DNA of 64,000 nt from assembly GCF_048564905.1 (NCBI RefSeq), contig NC_133023.1, positions 6,711,001 to 6,775,000 of the forward strand, read 5' to 3'. The translations under genes were made by a program, and so were the position numbers. Source of the DNA: Vicugna pacos (lineage: Eukaryota > Chordata > Mammalia > Artiodactyla > Camelidae). This document shows, piece after piece, positions 12,401 through 27,400 of this stretch (positions are counted from its first letter, which is position 1; each line of letters starts with the position of its first letter). The notes beneath the pieces were generated by a model that had not been told where the DNA came from, searched no databases, and was given only the letters and a program-made list of their open reading frames with translations.

Positions 12401-15400
12401 GGCCTGTGTGAGAGAAGGAGACAGAGACAGAGGACACGTGGACATACACATTTCTCCTTTCAATAACCCATAAAATCTCATCCAAAGTGATTACTGGGGT
12501 CTGCAGCATTCTGAGTGCTAAATACACAGATCACCTTCACCTGTCGGGCACGGGGAGCTGGCGGGCCATTTCTTCTTACACTGGAAAAGCTAATCTGACC
12601 CACAGGAGCCCAAGTTCTAGACAGAAGTCCCTCTTTGACTGATGGCACAGTGTAGGTCAAGTCATTGCAAACTCAGCCGTAATCTATAAAGTGGGGAAAC
12701 GTGATCATGATCTCTGCCAAAGATTTTTGTGAGACTAGATGAAATAAATGTGAAAGGTACGCTATAATAGCAAGGTTTAGTAATTTACATTGTTGTGGTC
12801 CAGCTAAGCTATGACCTTATTATTATATCATCCAAAACAATGCTGTCTGCCTGAGTGGACGCCTTAAGCTATTTAAAAGCTCTGCCCACTCGAACTCTTC
12901 AAGCGAGAAGAAAGCTTCAGAGATGAAGGTCTGGTATTTGTCTTAAACCTTGAGATGGGAGACGTGTCTTCACAGAGGAAGACGTTTCTTTTTCTAAATG
13001 TTGTGGTACACATGCCATTAAAAACGGGGTCTAGAGTCCTGAGCTGTTCCTGGGACTCCACAAATGGGTTCCGTTAGACTTACTGGCAGACATAGGAACT
13101 GAGAATTTGTCTTTATAAACTGAATTCTATTGTTAAAAGTCATGCCAGTGTTTCTCACTCTCCTTAGCATTTGAAGATAAAAGGTACTCACTGTCTTAGG
13201 TACTTGAGTTGCCTTTTGCCTCATCCCAGTCCTCGAATTTTATAATTTTAGAAACGGTAGCAGAGGTATCATGAATGGAATCAATAAGTAAAACCTCTTT
13301 TATCATTTTAGGATGGTTTCAGCTGTGAGTACAGAGGACTCACTCCCCTGGGCCCAGACCAGGAGGACAGCCTTTGTCACCTCACAATATCCTCCAGAGG
13401 TGGGGCGAGCCTCCCCATTGGTGGACTCAGTGGTGGCAGCTCAGTGATGTCCTGGGTTATCAGGCTCCCCCTCCAGGACTGGGTCGAGGCTGAGTGTCCT
13501 AGGGTAGGGGCGGATGCCCGACCGCCTCAGGGTTCTGTTAGTTACCCACGAGAACTCAGGGCAGCTTGCCATGAGTCTGTCCATCTGTCCCCACTACACC
13601 TCTCGCATTCATTTCGACTTCCTTTGCTAGTTTCCCCTGTGAAATTGCACATACACAGAGTTCCGGCAACGATTTCAGATCATTGTCACTGATGTTTAAC
13701 ATTGCAGTTAACTTCTCTGGACTTTGGTGGCGGAGTTACTTTTATACCTGGAGTGGGAAAGAGCGCAGGCAATGACTGTTGGCATTGTCTTCCTCAGCTG
13801 CACCATGACAAGTGGATACACGTGGAAGTGAAGAGTCAGCAAGCCCTAGGCTCATTTGCATGTCACCTGGGCCCTGAGTGGAAGCCCCTGAAACTCAGGC
13901 CTGAGAAACTAAGTCCCAGGAGTTGAATGTGGAAATTTTATAGAAATAATTTCTGCCTCTTAAGGGCATTGTTTGAGGTGTTGCTTTTATTACCGGTCTT
14001 AAATGAAACCAGAGAGTCAGACAAGATGGACTTTGTGGGATTTGGAAATAGACATTCTTCATCTAAGAAAGAATTCTATTTTAAAAACATTTTACTCCAT
14101 GTCTTTGAGAGATTACAATTCTAAATATAAGAACATTTGAGATAAAGTTGGCAAACACGTAGCTCCTCCAGATATTTATTTCCAGTAGATTCTAGTAATT
14201 TGAAATTCTGACTGAGGGGGCCTTAAATAGATTTTCCATAGGACTTTTTTTTTTTTAAAGGAGGTATCTGAGCAGCTCTGATGAACTTTGAATGTGGTTC
14301 TATTTGAGGACATTAAATAATGTTGCTGTTTAAACCACTGAATGGCTTTGAGCCATCTTCTCCAATACAAAATCAGGAGATGATTATAAACTAGCTTCTA
14401 GGTGTTGGCACCTAGTTACCTGAATGATGGCCTTCGGTACCCAGATCAGAGGAGCAGAAGAACAGGTACTGGCCCTGCAGATGGGTCTTCGGAGCAGGTG
14501 CAGTTACTGAAAGTGATCCGGAGGCAGATGACACCAGTGTGGGCTGACTCACAGATGAGGGCAGAGGAGCCTCCACAGCTCAGGAAGGGATAGGAACCAG
14601 GTCACTGCGGCTTAGAGGCCTATGAGAAAGGAGACAGAAGCATCAAGAAAAAGCGTTGTGGAGCGTGAATGGGGTGCTAGAAATGAGAGACGGCCGTGGG
14701 CTGCTCCAGTTGCTGAGACACCAGAAAAGGCTTGGCTGACTGTGCTTAACCTACAGCTGGACAGCTGTGCGTGTCTTATCCACTCCCGGTTACTGGCCGC
14801 TTGTGATAACGATGCTGTGTCTGTTTAAAGACCTTAAATCGCGTGCTGCACTGCTGAAGGAAGCATTTAGCTACGTGATGTGACTTAGCTAAACACCCAT
14901 CAAAAACAAGCTGCTGGAACAAAAGCGTGGGTGCTTCGCTTCAGCTTTCGGGGAACCGACAGCGTGGAAAAGAAGCTTTTCCTCGAGCCTGCCAGATACC
15001 AACACGTTACTAGAAATCATCTTTTCCATTCTACTGATCTTTAGTATTTTTTCTTTCTTATGTCAGAAATCACTTATGTGGAGAATATTGATATGAAGAA
15101 AGTAAAATCTTTTGTAATGAAACCATTAGAATAACCCCAGTCAACTTTGGGGTTCTCTCCTTCCAGTGACTTCCTTGTGTGTGTGTGCATTTTAAAAAGA
15201 AATAAAAATGGATTTGTACCATATGTACTATTTACATAATAAGAACAGTTTTCTATACTATAACCATACCTCCCCCAACCTCCCCCTTCCCCCCATGTAT
15301 ATATGGTTTTTAACCCTGGTTGTTTTGCAGTTGAAATAAACAGAGTTTTGATTTACCTACAGCCATATATTTTATTATGTGGATTCACGTAGAAAGGCCT

Positions 15401-18400
15401 CATATAAAAATCAAACATCAAGACTTGAGGTTGTGAAATGTCAGTTCTTGAGGAGCCAGTGCCAACTTGCAAATCTCAGACTTAGAATTGATTACTTAAT
15501 ACGGTGAATCAGAAGATCCTCTCTGTGTGTATTTATTTATTTTAAAGTATCCATTGTAAAATCTTTTTCTTCTGTTTAGGCTTCTCTGGATATTCAGCAA
15601 ATACAAAGTACGACCCATACCAAATTAAAGCAGAAATAGCAAGTCGTCGGGATAGGGTGAGTAAAATGAATCTTTTCACACCTAGAAGCCCGCGTGTGTT
15701 TTTATGTAACACCACTTATCACGGTTTGTTTTCTGATGATCAAGGTCTCTAACATACCCGTTTTAGTTAAGATTTTCAGTTTCAGGAATTACTACATTTG
15801 GTTTTACTTTCCACTTCTTTCCCAGTAGGAGGGGAAAAGATTCATTTTAAAGTGTCAGCCAATCTAACAAAAATTACCTGTATCCCTCTGTGTGTTTCCT
15901 GGGGCTACACTCAACCCCCATTTGGAAAGACTGGGTGACATCAGGGCCCGGCCTCAAAGGTCCACTTCCCTGTATCAGCGGGATGCCAGCCCCGACCCTC
16001 AGCATCTTTAACGTCTGCTGCCTTACCTGGTTGCTGTATTCCCAGAGAAGCCTTGCCTGCGGTGGCGTTTAACCTGAAGATTCTGATGCTCCTTCCCAGT
16101 GACGCTGGCTCTTTACATGCCACCTTGTTTCATCCCTTCCGCCCCTTGGGTGTCTGGGAGGGGGAACAGTTTGTTGCATTTGTAGCAAAGCACGGGAGAC
16201 GTCTTGGAGACGAGGCTGCATCTTCTGGTGTCTCAGTCCCTAAACCAGAATGTTTCTTTTATTAGTGTGGCAGTTCTCAAATTCTGACACACCTACAAAA
16301 AACACCTGGGGAGTCGGTTCAGAGTGTGAGCTCCAGGCCCACCCCCTGAGCTTTAACACAGGCCTGCAGTGGGTCCCAGAATCTGTTTAAATAAGCCCTC
16401 CAGGTGACTTTCAGGTAGTGGGAAGCCACGCTTTGAGCAGCCATGTTTCTCATGTGGGATCTATGGGGAGTGAGTAGAAGGGAGGATGAAAAAAGTATGA
16501 ACAGGGTTGCTCATTGCAGTGTGTAAATCAGTACCTTGGAAAGGAGCATCGCTGCCGGTTCCAGGGCTCCAGGTGGGTAGAGGCCTGTAAGTGATCCTGG
16601 ACTTGTGTATCTGGGGGAGCCAGCTCTTCCACCGAGGCTGGGTTACATGCCCATGAATGGAAGTTCATGGAGGGGATGGTTGATCCAGTCAATTGCAAGC
16701 TGATTAGAAACTTAGATGACAATGCTGACAACCGTAGAAATCATTTTTCACAGATGGTTTTTGGAAAAAAAACATGTCATTTGTCTTTCAGCTTTCCAGA
16801 TTAAAACGAGAGCTGACCCAGATGAAGCAAGAACTGCAGTACAAGGAAAAGGGGGTGGAGACCCTGCAAGAGTGAGTGGCCTGCAGTGTCAGAGGGAGAG
16901 GTCCCCTGTGGTTTCCTGTTGTACTGACCTGTTTGGTGCCAGGACACGTGTCCTAAAGCTTCATGGGTGTTCGCTTTTATGCTTTCATTTGTGCTCGTTA
17001 TTTGTCAGTGCTAAACATCAGATCTCTCTTTTCCCTGAAGATACTTCATTTCTTTAAATGGAAATACTTGGGAAACAAGACCTTTTGTTTGTTTGTTTTA
17101 TTTCGTTTTATTTTATTTATTGTTTGCATGCAGTTCACTTTATTACTATTTTTTTAAATCGAAGTATAGTCAGTTTACAGTGTTGTATTTATTTTGGGTG
17201 TACAGCATAGAAGATCTTTATTTTATATTTAGGGGACAATCCTCACTCTCTGCTAGAGCCTGGGGGTGCCCGCCCTCCCCAGTGGAGGCTGAGGAGTGGC
17301 CCGAGAGGAGGGTTCTGGACCTGGCTTTGTTCTTGGGGGACCCACCCCAGCTTTCCAGATGGAGCTGCCTTGCGAGGCGGCGTTTGGTGGGCTGCTGTGT
17401 TGTCACTGCACATGTTCACTCTGTGCTGTGACAGCCTCACAGGGAGGAGAGGAAACACGGGGACTAATGCTGGGCTTAAAATGCTTTGCAGGTGAGAAGC
17501 AGTCTGCCACCTTCCTCTGAGTCACACAGGCCATGTATGGGATGAAAACAGCCTCTTTAGTTTTCTGATATTGAAGATTGGCTCTCACGTTTGGATCGAA
17601 TCATGCCGATTGCTATTATTTATTGAGAAATTTGGAAAAGCTTTTGTAAGCATGGGCAGTGTGACTACCCTACCCCTCCTGTAAAATCCTAACTCTAAGC
17701 ACAGATAATGCATGAACCATTGTACGTCATTGTACTGTTACCAACATTGGTCTAAGGCATTCTTAAAATGACTTTCCTCCAGAAAATTTTCTGCTGTTCT
17801 TGCTTCCCAGAACCTCCCGTGTATTTTTTCCAGAGCACCTCACCAAGAGTTTGGCTACTTAAAACATTTTAAACTCAACTTGTTTATCTTGGGGAACGTT
17901 CCTGGCTAGCAAGGAAATCCATCATTACGCTTGGGTCCAAGTGAGGGAAAAAGAACCTTTTGTATTTTTTTTAAGTCTGTGTATGTTGTTAATTTCTGTA
18001 GATGGGAGCTGGCTGTGAACGCAGTCTCTGGGTTAAGGATAGATTTGTACGTGTGTGCGTGTATAATATATATAAACTTCTAATGATGAAAAATATCAAA
18101 CATACACAGAAGTAGAGAAAAGAGTATGATGGATCCTTCCTGGGGCCCTCACTGCACTTCAACAGCTAACCACACGATGGCCAGTCTTGTTTTCAGTCAC
18201 TTAGCCTCATTCCCAAGCCCTTATTGTGTTATTGAAGTGAATCCCAGAATCGTATTTAATCCATAAATATCTCTCGTAAAGGTATGGGCTCCTTTTGAAA
18301 ACATAACTGTAATACCTGTGGCACCTAAAAGTAATCTCTTAATGTCGTCCCCTCTCCAGCAGTTTTTCCTATTTCTTTGGTTTGTTCGGGTCCAGTTTCA

Positions 18401-21400
18401 GACAAGGTCCACACAGTACATCTGGTTAGTGTGTCTCTTAATTTCTCCCCCACTCTCCTTTTTTCTTTTCTTCTTTCTTCCAACAAGTTACTTGTTGCAG
18501 AGGCTAGTCCGCCCGTCCCATGGACTTGCGCTGATACTGGGTATTGTTGCTGGAACGTGCATGGTGTCATGAAACGTGCTCTTCCCCGGCTCTCTGTGCA
18601 GCTGGTGTCACTAATCCAAGAGGCGTGATCGGACTCAAGTTCAGTTTCCTTTTCTTTTCCTTTTGGGGAGTTAAGTTTGTTTCGTAGGTAGTGGTGGTAC
18701 CTCGTCTCTGGCTGTCTCTTTTTGCGGTGTGGAGGTTATCAGTGGGTTCTGGTGTTGTTGGCCTGATACATCCATTTACAACATTTCCCATCAGCTTTTC
18801 ACCTAATGCTGTGCACGGGTAGACACGAAAGATTTCAGGAGAAGTTCTCAAAGGTGAGTTTGCTGGGTCACAGGGTAACGGCCTTGGTCGTATCCTTAGA
18901 TATCTCCAGGTTGTCCTTGGGAGAGGCAGCGCCGTGTTGCATCCTCACCACGCATAGATGAATGTTCCTCTTCCCACAGCTTGGCCAACAGAACGTTTCT
19001 GCCCAGGTCTGTGGCCTTGAAGGTGAACTTCCGTTCTCCTTGGCGCTCTGCGGTGGCCACCAACGAAGTGCATCATGGCCTTGCTGGTCCCTCTCCCTGT
19101 TGGGAATCGGCCTGTTTTCCTCCATGTGGCAGCCGTTCCCTTTCCAGATGCCCGTGCCTCGACAGGCAGCTGGCTCCATCCCTGGCTTTGCTGACAGCTG
19201 CGCTCAGGCTCTGAGGCTGCTCAAAGCCATAAGGAAATCACAGCACCTAATCCAGAGCTGGAGCTGACCTGGTTCTCGTCTCACACTGCAGCCTTGACAG
19301 TGCTGTGTGTCTGTACTTTTGTGACTATTTGGTTGGCATTGGTTTTCAGGTGATTGAAAATTTTTTTTTGTTCAATGCAGCAGAGTTTCATTTTTCTACA
19401 TGGTGTCATTCTCGGGATGATCCATTTGCTGTATTTTTCATTCTGGAGGAGCCAGTAGACCTGGTTCACAGAGGTCTCATTGACTATTACAGAGAAACGA
19501 GACTTTTCTGGCCTCGGGTTTTTTGTATGGAAGTGACATAACCCTTTTTTGAAGACTTTATCAGCCTATGGGGGTTGTGGTTTGTGACACTAAATATGGT
19601 GTATTGGAAAGCCTTTTGTCAGAAGATGGATGCAAGGTGACATTATTACATAAATGAGTCTAGATTTTCTCTGTAAGAAGCTTTGGGCTACTTCCTTGGC
19701 AGATGTAGTGCTGTGAGATGGATGGCCTGTGTTTCTGCCTCACATTAGAGACTCTTGGTTCTCCATAAAACGGCTAAGATGGAAAACCACATGGCCAGGC
19801 TGTGTTGGGATGTAGGGGTGGCACCATTCCATGTGTGGGGGCCCACGGTGCATCTGTAGCTGCTCTCCAAGGAAGAGGAATCAGGACCAGTTGTCATAAA
19901 TATTTTATTTGTAGCTGATGGCATTCGTAGCAGTGCTGTCGAGCCCTGAAGCTCTGTTCCAAGGGAGAGGGAATGGTTCCCTGCTTGTTTTATTTGTCCT
20001 TTTCTCATTCCATTGGTGCTGATAGCTCAGATCAGCTCTGGTGCTGAGTTTTGCCGTGAGTTATGACATATGTGGCCAGGAATTTATTACTGATAGTAAA
20101 GTACTGGAGTTGGTGAATTGTTTAATTTTTCTCCCGTGAGTAAGTAGACTCAGCATTATCCTGATAATAATAATCACCGCAGACATTGCAGGCCAGGCCT
20201 CTGCTAAGTAAGCTCTTTTCTTACGTTTTCTCACTAAATGGGAGAAACATCTTTAGTGTCCCCATTTGAGGCATGGGGAAACTGAGATTTAAAGAGGTGA
20301 AGTGACTTGCCCAGGGTCCCACTGTAGAGCTGGAGTGTCACTCATACGCACCGGCATTCCAGGATGCTTTTGTGAGTGGAAAATAAGAGAGTTTGGGCTG
20401 GCTGTTAAGGATCGGATTTTCAGGTAACATGGGGGAAACAGTTCAGAACCCAAACCTCTGTAACGGTGAATCTGGAACATGAAATGCGAGCTAATGGCTT
20501 TCCAGAAAAGGAGTTCATTCTGTTTCTGGACCAGAGTATCTTCAGCCCTGAGGGCTTCCAAGGCCTAAGACTTAGGTGTGGAAGATGCAGCCAAGAACGT
20601 GCTGCAGGGGCCTGCCTGCTCTGGGAAGGCCGGAGCCAAGCCTCGCCTGGGTCAGTGCTCTGCTCCCACCACCCAGAACCAGGCCTCTTGCGCACGGCCG
20701 GGGCTGCCTGGGCGGAGGGGTGGGTGGAAGGAAGTTAGTTTGAATGAGTGGAATGAAGGAAGGACAAATAGATACTTGGACTGAAGAAAAGAATGGTGGA
20801 GGTGAGTGGTCAAGAGAGTGATAAATTAGAACCAGAAGGAAAGAAAAATAGAGGAGCCGTAAGAATTTCTGACTTTTGTATGAGGCGTCACTATGGAGAG
20901 TTCACCGCTTTTTGCTGTTTCTTCTTGCACACAGGTTTCATTCTTATGTTTATTTAATAGACATTTTGGACCACTAACCCAGATGCTGGGGATAAACTAA
21001 GACATGATCTTCCTCTCAGAGAAGGAAGTTTAAAATCTCAGGAAATTATTAAGCCAGTGATCTTGTTGCTTAGTCGTTGGTAGAGGACACGGGAATCCTG
21101 CCTGGACCGTCCTCGCCCACATAGGATGCTCCTGGCGCCGAGGGAGCCGGCTGCCCGCCGAGTCCTGTCTCTTTGTGTTCAGCACAAACAAGGAAGGTTT
21201 TAGGGGATCTTTATTTTTCTCCGCCAAAACGTTGTTTTTAATTGTTTCCCATCTTTCTGTGAAGCTTTTGAGTTTTTTGTTATTGTTGTGCAATGGAATG
21301 TTATAATCTTGCACAGAATGACTTATATTTCTTTTTTTTAACCAGGATTGATCGTAAGATGTCAAGTGCTCACACCAACTACAAACTGGATGAGGCACAG

Positions 21401-24400
21401 GCTATAATGAGTGAGCTCAGGACCATCAAGAAGGCCATTTATACAGGCGAGAAGGAGAGACGGGACCTGATGCAAGTAAGATGCCCTGCTGCTCCTCAGA
21501 GCCCGTGTCCATGTGTCCACCCACATGCTTGTTTGTCTCTTATTTAAAACTTAAAAATGTATGTTTATTTACTCTATATATTATATGCTTATTATGTATA
21601 TAATCATACATATTTTAAAGACATACATGTATATATGTGTGTATATATGATATATGTATGTGTACGTATATACATCTGTAACTATACACAATACACGTAT
21701 TAGTTCCCTAGGGCTGCTGTAACAAAGAACCACAAGCCAGGTGGCTTAGAACAACAGGAATTTATTCTCACAGAATCTGGAGAACAGAAGTCCGAAATCA
21801 AGGTGCGGGTGGGTGTGGGCTCTCTCTGTCGGCTCTAGGGGAGGCTCCTTCTGTACTCTTCCCGCTCCTGGGGGCTGCTGGCCATCCTTGGCTTGTACGT
21901 GCATTGCACCAGTCTCTGTCTTGATCGTCACATGGTTCTCCCCGTGACTCTGCTTATACATTTTCTCTTCTTATAACGACACCAATCATTGGATTAGAAC
22001 CCACTTGAATCCACTGTGACCTCATCTTAATTCCATCTGCAGACTTTCCTTCCACAGAAGCACACATTTCCAGGTTCCGGGGGTGGGAACTTAAACATTT
22101 GTTTTTGGTGGACACAGTTGAAGCCACAACAATGGGTGAGACATTCATATTATTTAACAATCAGAATAATTCAAAAAACTATCACGAGCGTCTTTCTGTT
22201 ACCCTATTCTCTCCTCTCCTGTAACTACTCTTATTAGCTTCTTGTACCCGCTTCCAGGGTTTATGCGGACATGTCAGAGTATGAACAGCAGTCTGGCTGC
22301 CCTCACAGAAAGCTTGGCCTGTGCCTGCTGTCCTGGGGCAGCTCCCCCTGTCGCCGATGACACCCTGTACCTTTCCCCATCTCTACCCACAGAGCTGCCT
22401 CCTTCCTTTTTTTTTTTAGCTGCCTCTTTTCTGTGGATAGATTTTTTTTTTCATTGTCACTTTATATTGCTTAGTTTTTTTGCCCCTTGAACTCCCATAG
22501 TTTCGGTTTTTTTAGAAGCAGCCGAGCGTCTGCAGAGGGACGCACACTGGGCCCGTGCACCCTGCTGACATGCGGCTGATGCTGTCTGTCGTGGCTCTCC
22601 TTCTGGGCCTGGCTAGCACAGTGACTGAGCCCCTGGCGCTGGTAGGCATGTGTCTCAATTCTGCAGCATGTAAGACACAGAAGGACATGGGAAGCAACGC
22701 TCAGACTCAGAGGCCACGTGAGACAGGCGCACGTGTCACTTCGTCTCGCAGCAGCGCTTCCTGACCACCGGGACGCCAGACCCCAGAGTGGCCCCTGGCG
22801 CTCGCTGAATTGCAGATTACCATCCCTACCCTGGGTCTGCTGGGTTAGACGCTCTGGAGGTGGCACCCAGAAATCTGTATTTTCAGATGCCCTTATTTCC
22901 AGGCCATGAGAGTTGAAGGTCAATGGTTAGATCTTCCCGAAGCGCTGGTAGCCAGGGGAGTAGCCGCTGTCTGTTGAGGCCTCCGTGCGCAGTGTTGGAC
23001 AAGGCGCTCTTTGGAGGTCACTCGAGTCGTCTAAGCCTGAACCCCAGGGGTGAGCCAGGTGGTATTTCACCACGGGGCACGGAGGCCTCGCCCTAGGAGG
23101 TTGAGCTGGCCTCCCTGCCCTGTTCTTTCTGAGCTTGCAGAGCGGAGCAAGCCACTGGTTGCCTCAAGTGGGCTCTCCCCATGAAGGCTGGAGATAGAAT
23201 TTCTGGCAGAAGCTTCAGGCCCCAGCATCTTCTCTGAGACGCTCCAGGGAGAGGCACAGGCAATGTCTTCTCCTAGTTAAATCAAATGAGTTGTTTTGTC
23301 TTTCTTACCTGACCATAATATTGGCCCATTCCAGGATGCCTTAGTCTGGGTCCAGAGCCAGCTCCGTGAGCTAGGCTGTGCCGGGCGCCCTAGTGTCTGC
23401 AGAGACAGCTGCCGAAGACATGCATTCACAGGTCGGAGAAAATCTCATTTCCCTTTAGCTTGCACCAGAGGGGCTCCACGTGCCAGAATTCATACTTACT
23501 CTGATTTTTGGCAAACTAACATCCATATAAGATGACTTTTGATCATGTAGAATTATGACTGAAACATCAGGTTATAAAAATCTGTAAACATCGTCTGGGA
23601 GCTGTTTTTTCACCTGCTGTGTGGTTTTAAAGATCTTAAGGTAGCATTCATCTCTGTCAGACTTATTTATTGATGGAACATTTTGGATGGGAGTGCCCCC
23701 CCCAGCTTCATGGAGGTATAGTTGACAAATAAAACTGTATAAATTTAAGGTGTACGTCATGATTTGATAGACATATCTATTGTGAAATGATTACCATAAT
23801 AAAGTTAGTTAACACGTCCATCACCTCACGTGGTTACCTTTCTTTTTGTGTGGTGAGGACTTTTCAGATCTACTCTCTCAGCAACTTTGAAATATGCCAT
23901 ATAGCATCGTTTACTTACCGTCCTGTGAACATTCAATCCTGGGAACTGATTCCACTTACACGTGGGACTTTGTACCCTTTGACCAACATATCCCCATTTC
24001 TCCGGCCCCTGGCATCCACCATTCTACCCCGTTCTCTGAATTTGGCTTCTTTGGGGGGAATGTTAATTTTTTTCTTTAGGAAACACAAGGTTTAAAAAAC
24101 AGTAAAAATGGTACCACAGTTGTTCTCTGTGTTGCTCACATGCTGCCGGGAGGACTCAGTTGCTGTCTGATTTAAAGTACTAAGAATTTGATTGAAAGGT
24201 GCTTATGGTGATAGACCTCTGTTTTAAATCTGATGAGAATGGGGGTCGGGGTGGGCCAGCTCTCCGGTAATGAAGCTGCGACCTGGAACAGGCAAGCAGT
24301 GACTGCTTTTAAAGGGAGGAGAAGCATTTCCATCACTGTTCAAGTCACTTGTTTCATTCTCTTCCAGAGCCTGGCCAAGCTTACCGATGGCTTCAAGAAC

Positions 24401-27400
24401 AGCTTTTCTCTTACGGAGCCCCTGCAAGAGTTCCCTCACAATCCAGGTGATTCCTTACCTCAGCAGTTCTGCGACGCTGGGTCTCAGACCGACATCATCG
24501 GAGAGGTACGCTCAGCCAGGGGGAGAACCGAGTGTGCCACGTGGCAAGAGGGCTGCTTTCATGTGGCCAACACTCATTTGTTTTCATTTTCCACCTTTCT
24601 TCAAAAACGTTTTGGCTTTTGTGCCATTAATTTTAAAGAAAAAATATTGTTTCTTACATCCAGCTGTCTGGAAGTTTCAGTGGCCTGGGATGCAATTGAA
24701 TAGCTTATTACCTCTGTCCTTGTGATTTGGAATCTTATAAATGGCAGAATCCATTTGAGAGTTGAGTTTGGATGTGTTTTTTGGCAGATGTATGACTTTT
24801 TAGAGTGTGGGATCAGCGAATTTTTTCTGCAAAAGTCCAGATAGTAAGTATTTTAGGCCTTGCTGGCCACGCAGCGTCTGCCTACTCAGCTGTGTTGAAG
24901 TGTGAAAGCAGCCTTCGGTGGTATGTGAACAAGTGGATGGGGCTTGCTCCAATAAAGTTCCAATAAAACCTTATTTACAGAAAGAGGTGGTGGGCCAGGC
25001 TTGGCCTGCGAGCCATGGTTTGCTGAGCTCTGGCTTAGACCAGCGATTCTCAAAGGCTTTGTGACTGTGTCACCCTTGAGTTATACTTTGATACTATTTC
25101 TTCTAAAAATAATGTCAGGAAATTGAATTGAATTGAAATTAACTTTGTTTGGGAATTGGAAGAATTTCATAATGCCCCTTTTGATAATTAGTGAAGCCTT
25201 GAGTTAGCCATAAAAACAAAGTTGCCAATCATCATCTGAAGCAGGGTAGTGAATACTTAAAGACACTACTATTGTGATGTCACTGAGTGAAGTTTTACAT
25301 TTATTTGTTACAGGTAGAAAAACAGTTTGGATGGCTTCTTTTTCTTAGGGCTTATTAAGTAAAGATGAAATATCAATGGAATGCAGAATGCCTTCCTAAA
25401 ATTAAAAGAAACAAAAGGGAAAAAAAGACATAGACTAAAAAACTCTGGGTTTTAAATAATTAGCTAATATTTTAAAATGTTGACAGGTAGTGCCTCTTTG
25501 AAGAGAATATAATATAGTAAATAGTGACTCTATGTCTTGGATGTCCCGAACTCCCCTATCTTCAGTATTCCCTCATTGTTCTCAAAAGTACACTTAGACA
25601 TTTTTTGACCAGGTATCTTTGATTTATAACAGAGAAGAATCTGTAAGTCAAAAATGTCTGGAATTTTTGCCTAAAGATTTTGGCATGAGAGAAGGAAAGA
25701 AATACAAGACTTACTGAATTCCATAAATAATCCATTGCTGCTTAACATAAGGTTAGAGTTAGATTTTTTAGAGACTTAACTAGTTTGAGAGAAACAGGTA
25801 AGACTGCAGGTTCTCTAATGATTTAGGTTAGACTGTCTACAAATGTCAGGTGGGGAGTGGCTGGCTGTACTGCTATAATAACGTTAGCAGTGAATTATCA
25901 TTGTTCATGAGTTGACTGGAGCTGGCCCTGGGTTGGCAGCTTCATGGCTGTTACCTTGATTTAAGTGGTTGTTTCCTTCCTCTTTTGACAGATGAGAGGA
26001 TCAAGGTGCCAGGTTACCTAAGGTCATAGAGCTAAGGAGAGGCAGGTCTGGGTTTGAATCAATGCCTCTGATCCCTAAACCCCTGTGCTTTCTACTACAT
26101 CATATTGTTATAGATAAGTATATCAAAAGGCTATAACTGTATTAGTTAGCTCTTGCTGCAAAACAAAACACCCCCAAACCTAGCATTTCAAAATAGCACA
26201 CTTTTGTTATCTCACACGCTGTGGGTCAGGAGTCCAGGCTGGGTCCTCTGCTTCAGGGGCTCTCATGAAACTTCAGTCAAGGTGTCAGCCAGGGTTGCAG
26301 TCTCATCTGAAGGCTTGACTGGGGAAGGATCTGCTTCCAAGCTCGTAAGATTGTTGGCAGGAGTCAGTTCCTCACAGGTTGTTGGACTGAAGGCTTCTGT
26401 TCCTTACCATATGGACCTCTCCAGCACTGCAGGCAGCTTGCTTTGTCACAGCATGCAAGACAGTAGAGCCTCCAGCAAGAAGGAAGTCACAGCCTTTTGT
26501 CATCTGATCACAGAAATGATGTCTTGTCATCTTTGTGGTATTCTATTTATAGTCAAATCATGGGTCCAGCCCACTCGAAGGGAAGGAATTTCACATGGGA
26601 TGCATCCCAGGAGGTGGAGGCCATTGGGGGCCTTCTTAGATGTCCACTACCTCACGTACTTATCACTTTGCATTAGTTTTGTGCGATGGCTGTTGATGCA
26701 ATCAACATACTTTTCACACCCACGGCTTTGCCAGCACAGATTTGTAAGCCATACAAGCCTAACATTGGCATTTAACATCTGGGGTACATGCTGCAGGGCT
26801 ACTGGGAACTATGAAGCAGGAACCTGTTGGATCTGCTTGGCTGTATAGGGTGCTGCTTTTTTTTTTTTTTAGCAGAAATGTCCATTTTATTCTCAAAGAG
26901 TGCAAAAACAGAGCTCTAAGGTCCATAAATAGCACTGAGAAGGGGTTTAAGAAATGACATTTATTTGTCTTGAAGAGTCAGCTTTAGGGGTCTCTAATAA
27001 ACAAGGTGACAAGTAGCTCGTTTCCAGTGTAGACACGTGTCCAGAAGCACAGCAGCTTAAATATATTTCTTCTGAGGAAACTGTGGAAAGGGGCCTCAGA
27101 TAAGGCTATTGAAGTATAAAATTGTGACACATCTCCTTGGCGAATGCTTAGTCCCTTATAAAGCATTTCTTCTTGCCATTCAAAACAGTAACGATAAAGA
27201 AATTTCCCATTGACCCGTCTCAAAACTCATATTAGAAAATTCATCACTAATCATTCAAGTAGAATATTTTCAAATATTTGTTGACATGAGATCATTAAAA
27301 AAAAATACTTAGTGGGCATAATACATGGCCTAGGCCGGATCTACAGATGGAGCTGATTTATTGAAACTAGAGTCATATATTTCTAGGAATGAAGGAAGAA

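Noticed and set aside
26153-26848. 231-codon open frame on the + strand
   Set aside because: It overlaps an antisense MLT1-like LTR fossil and shows no protein family resemblance.
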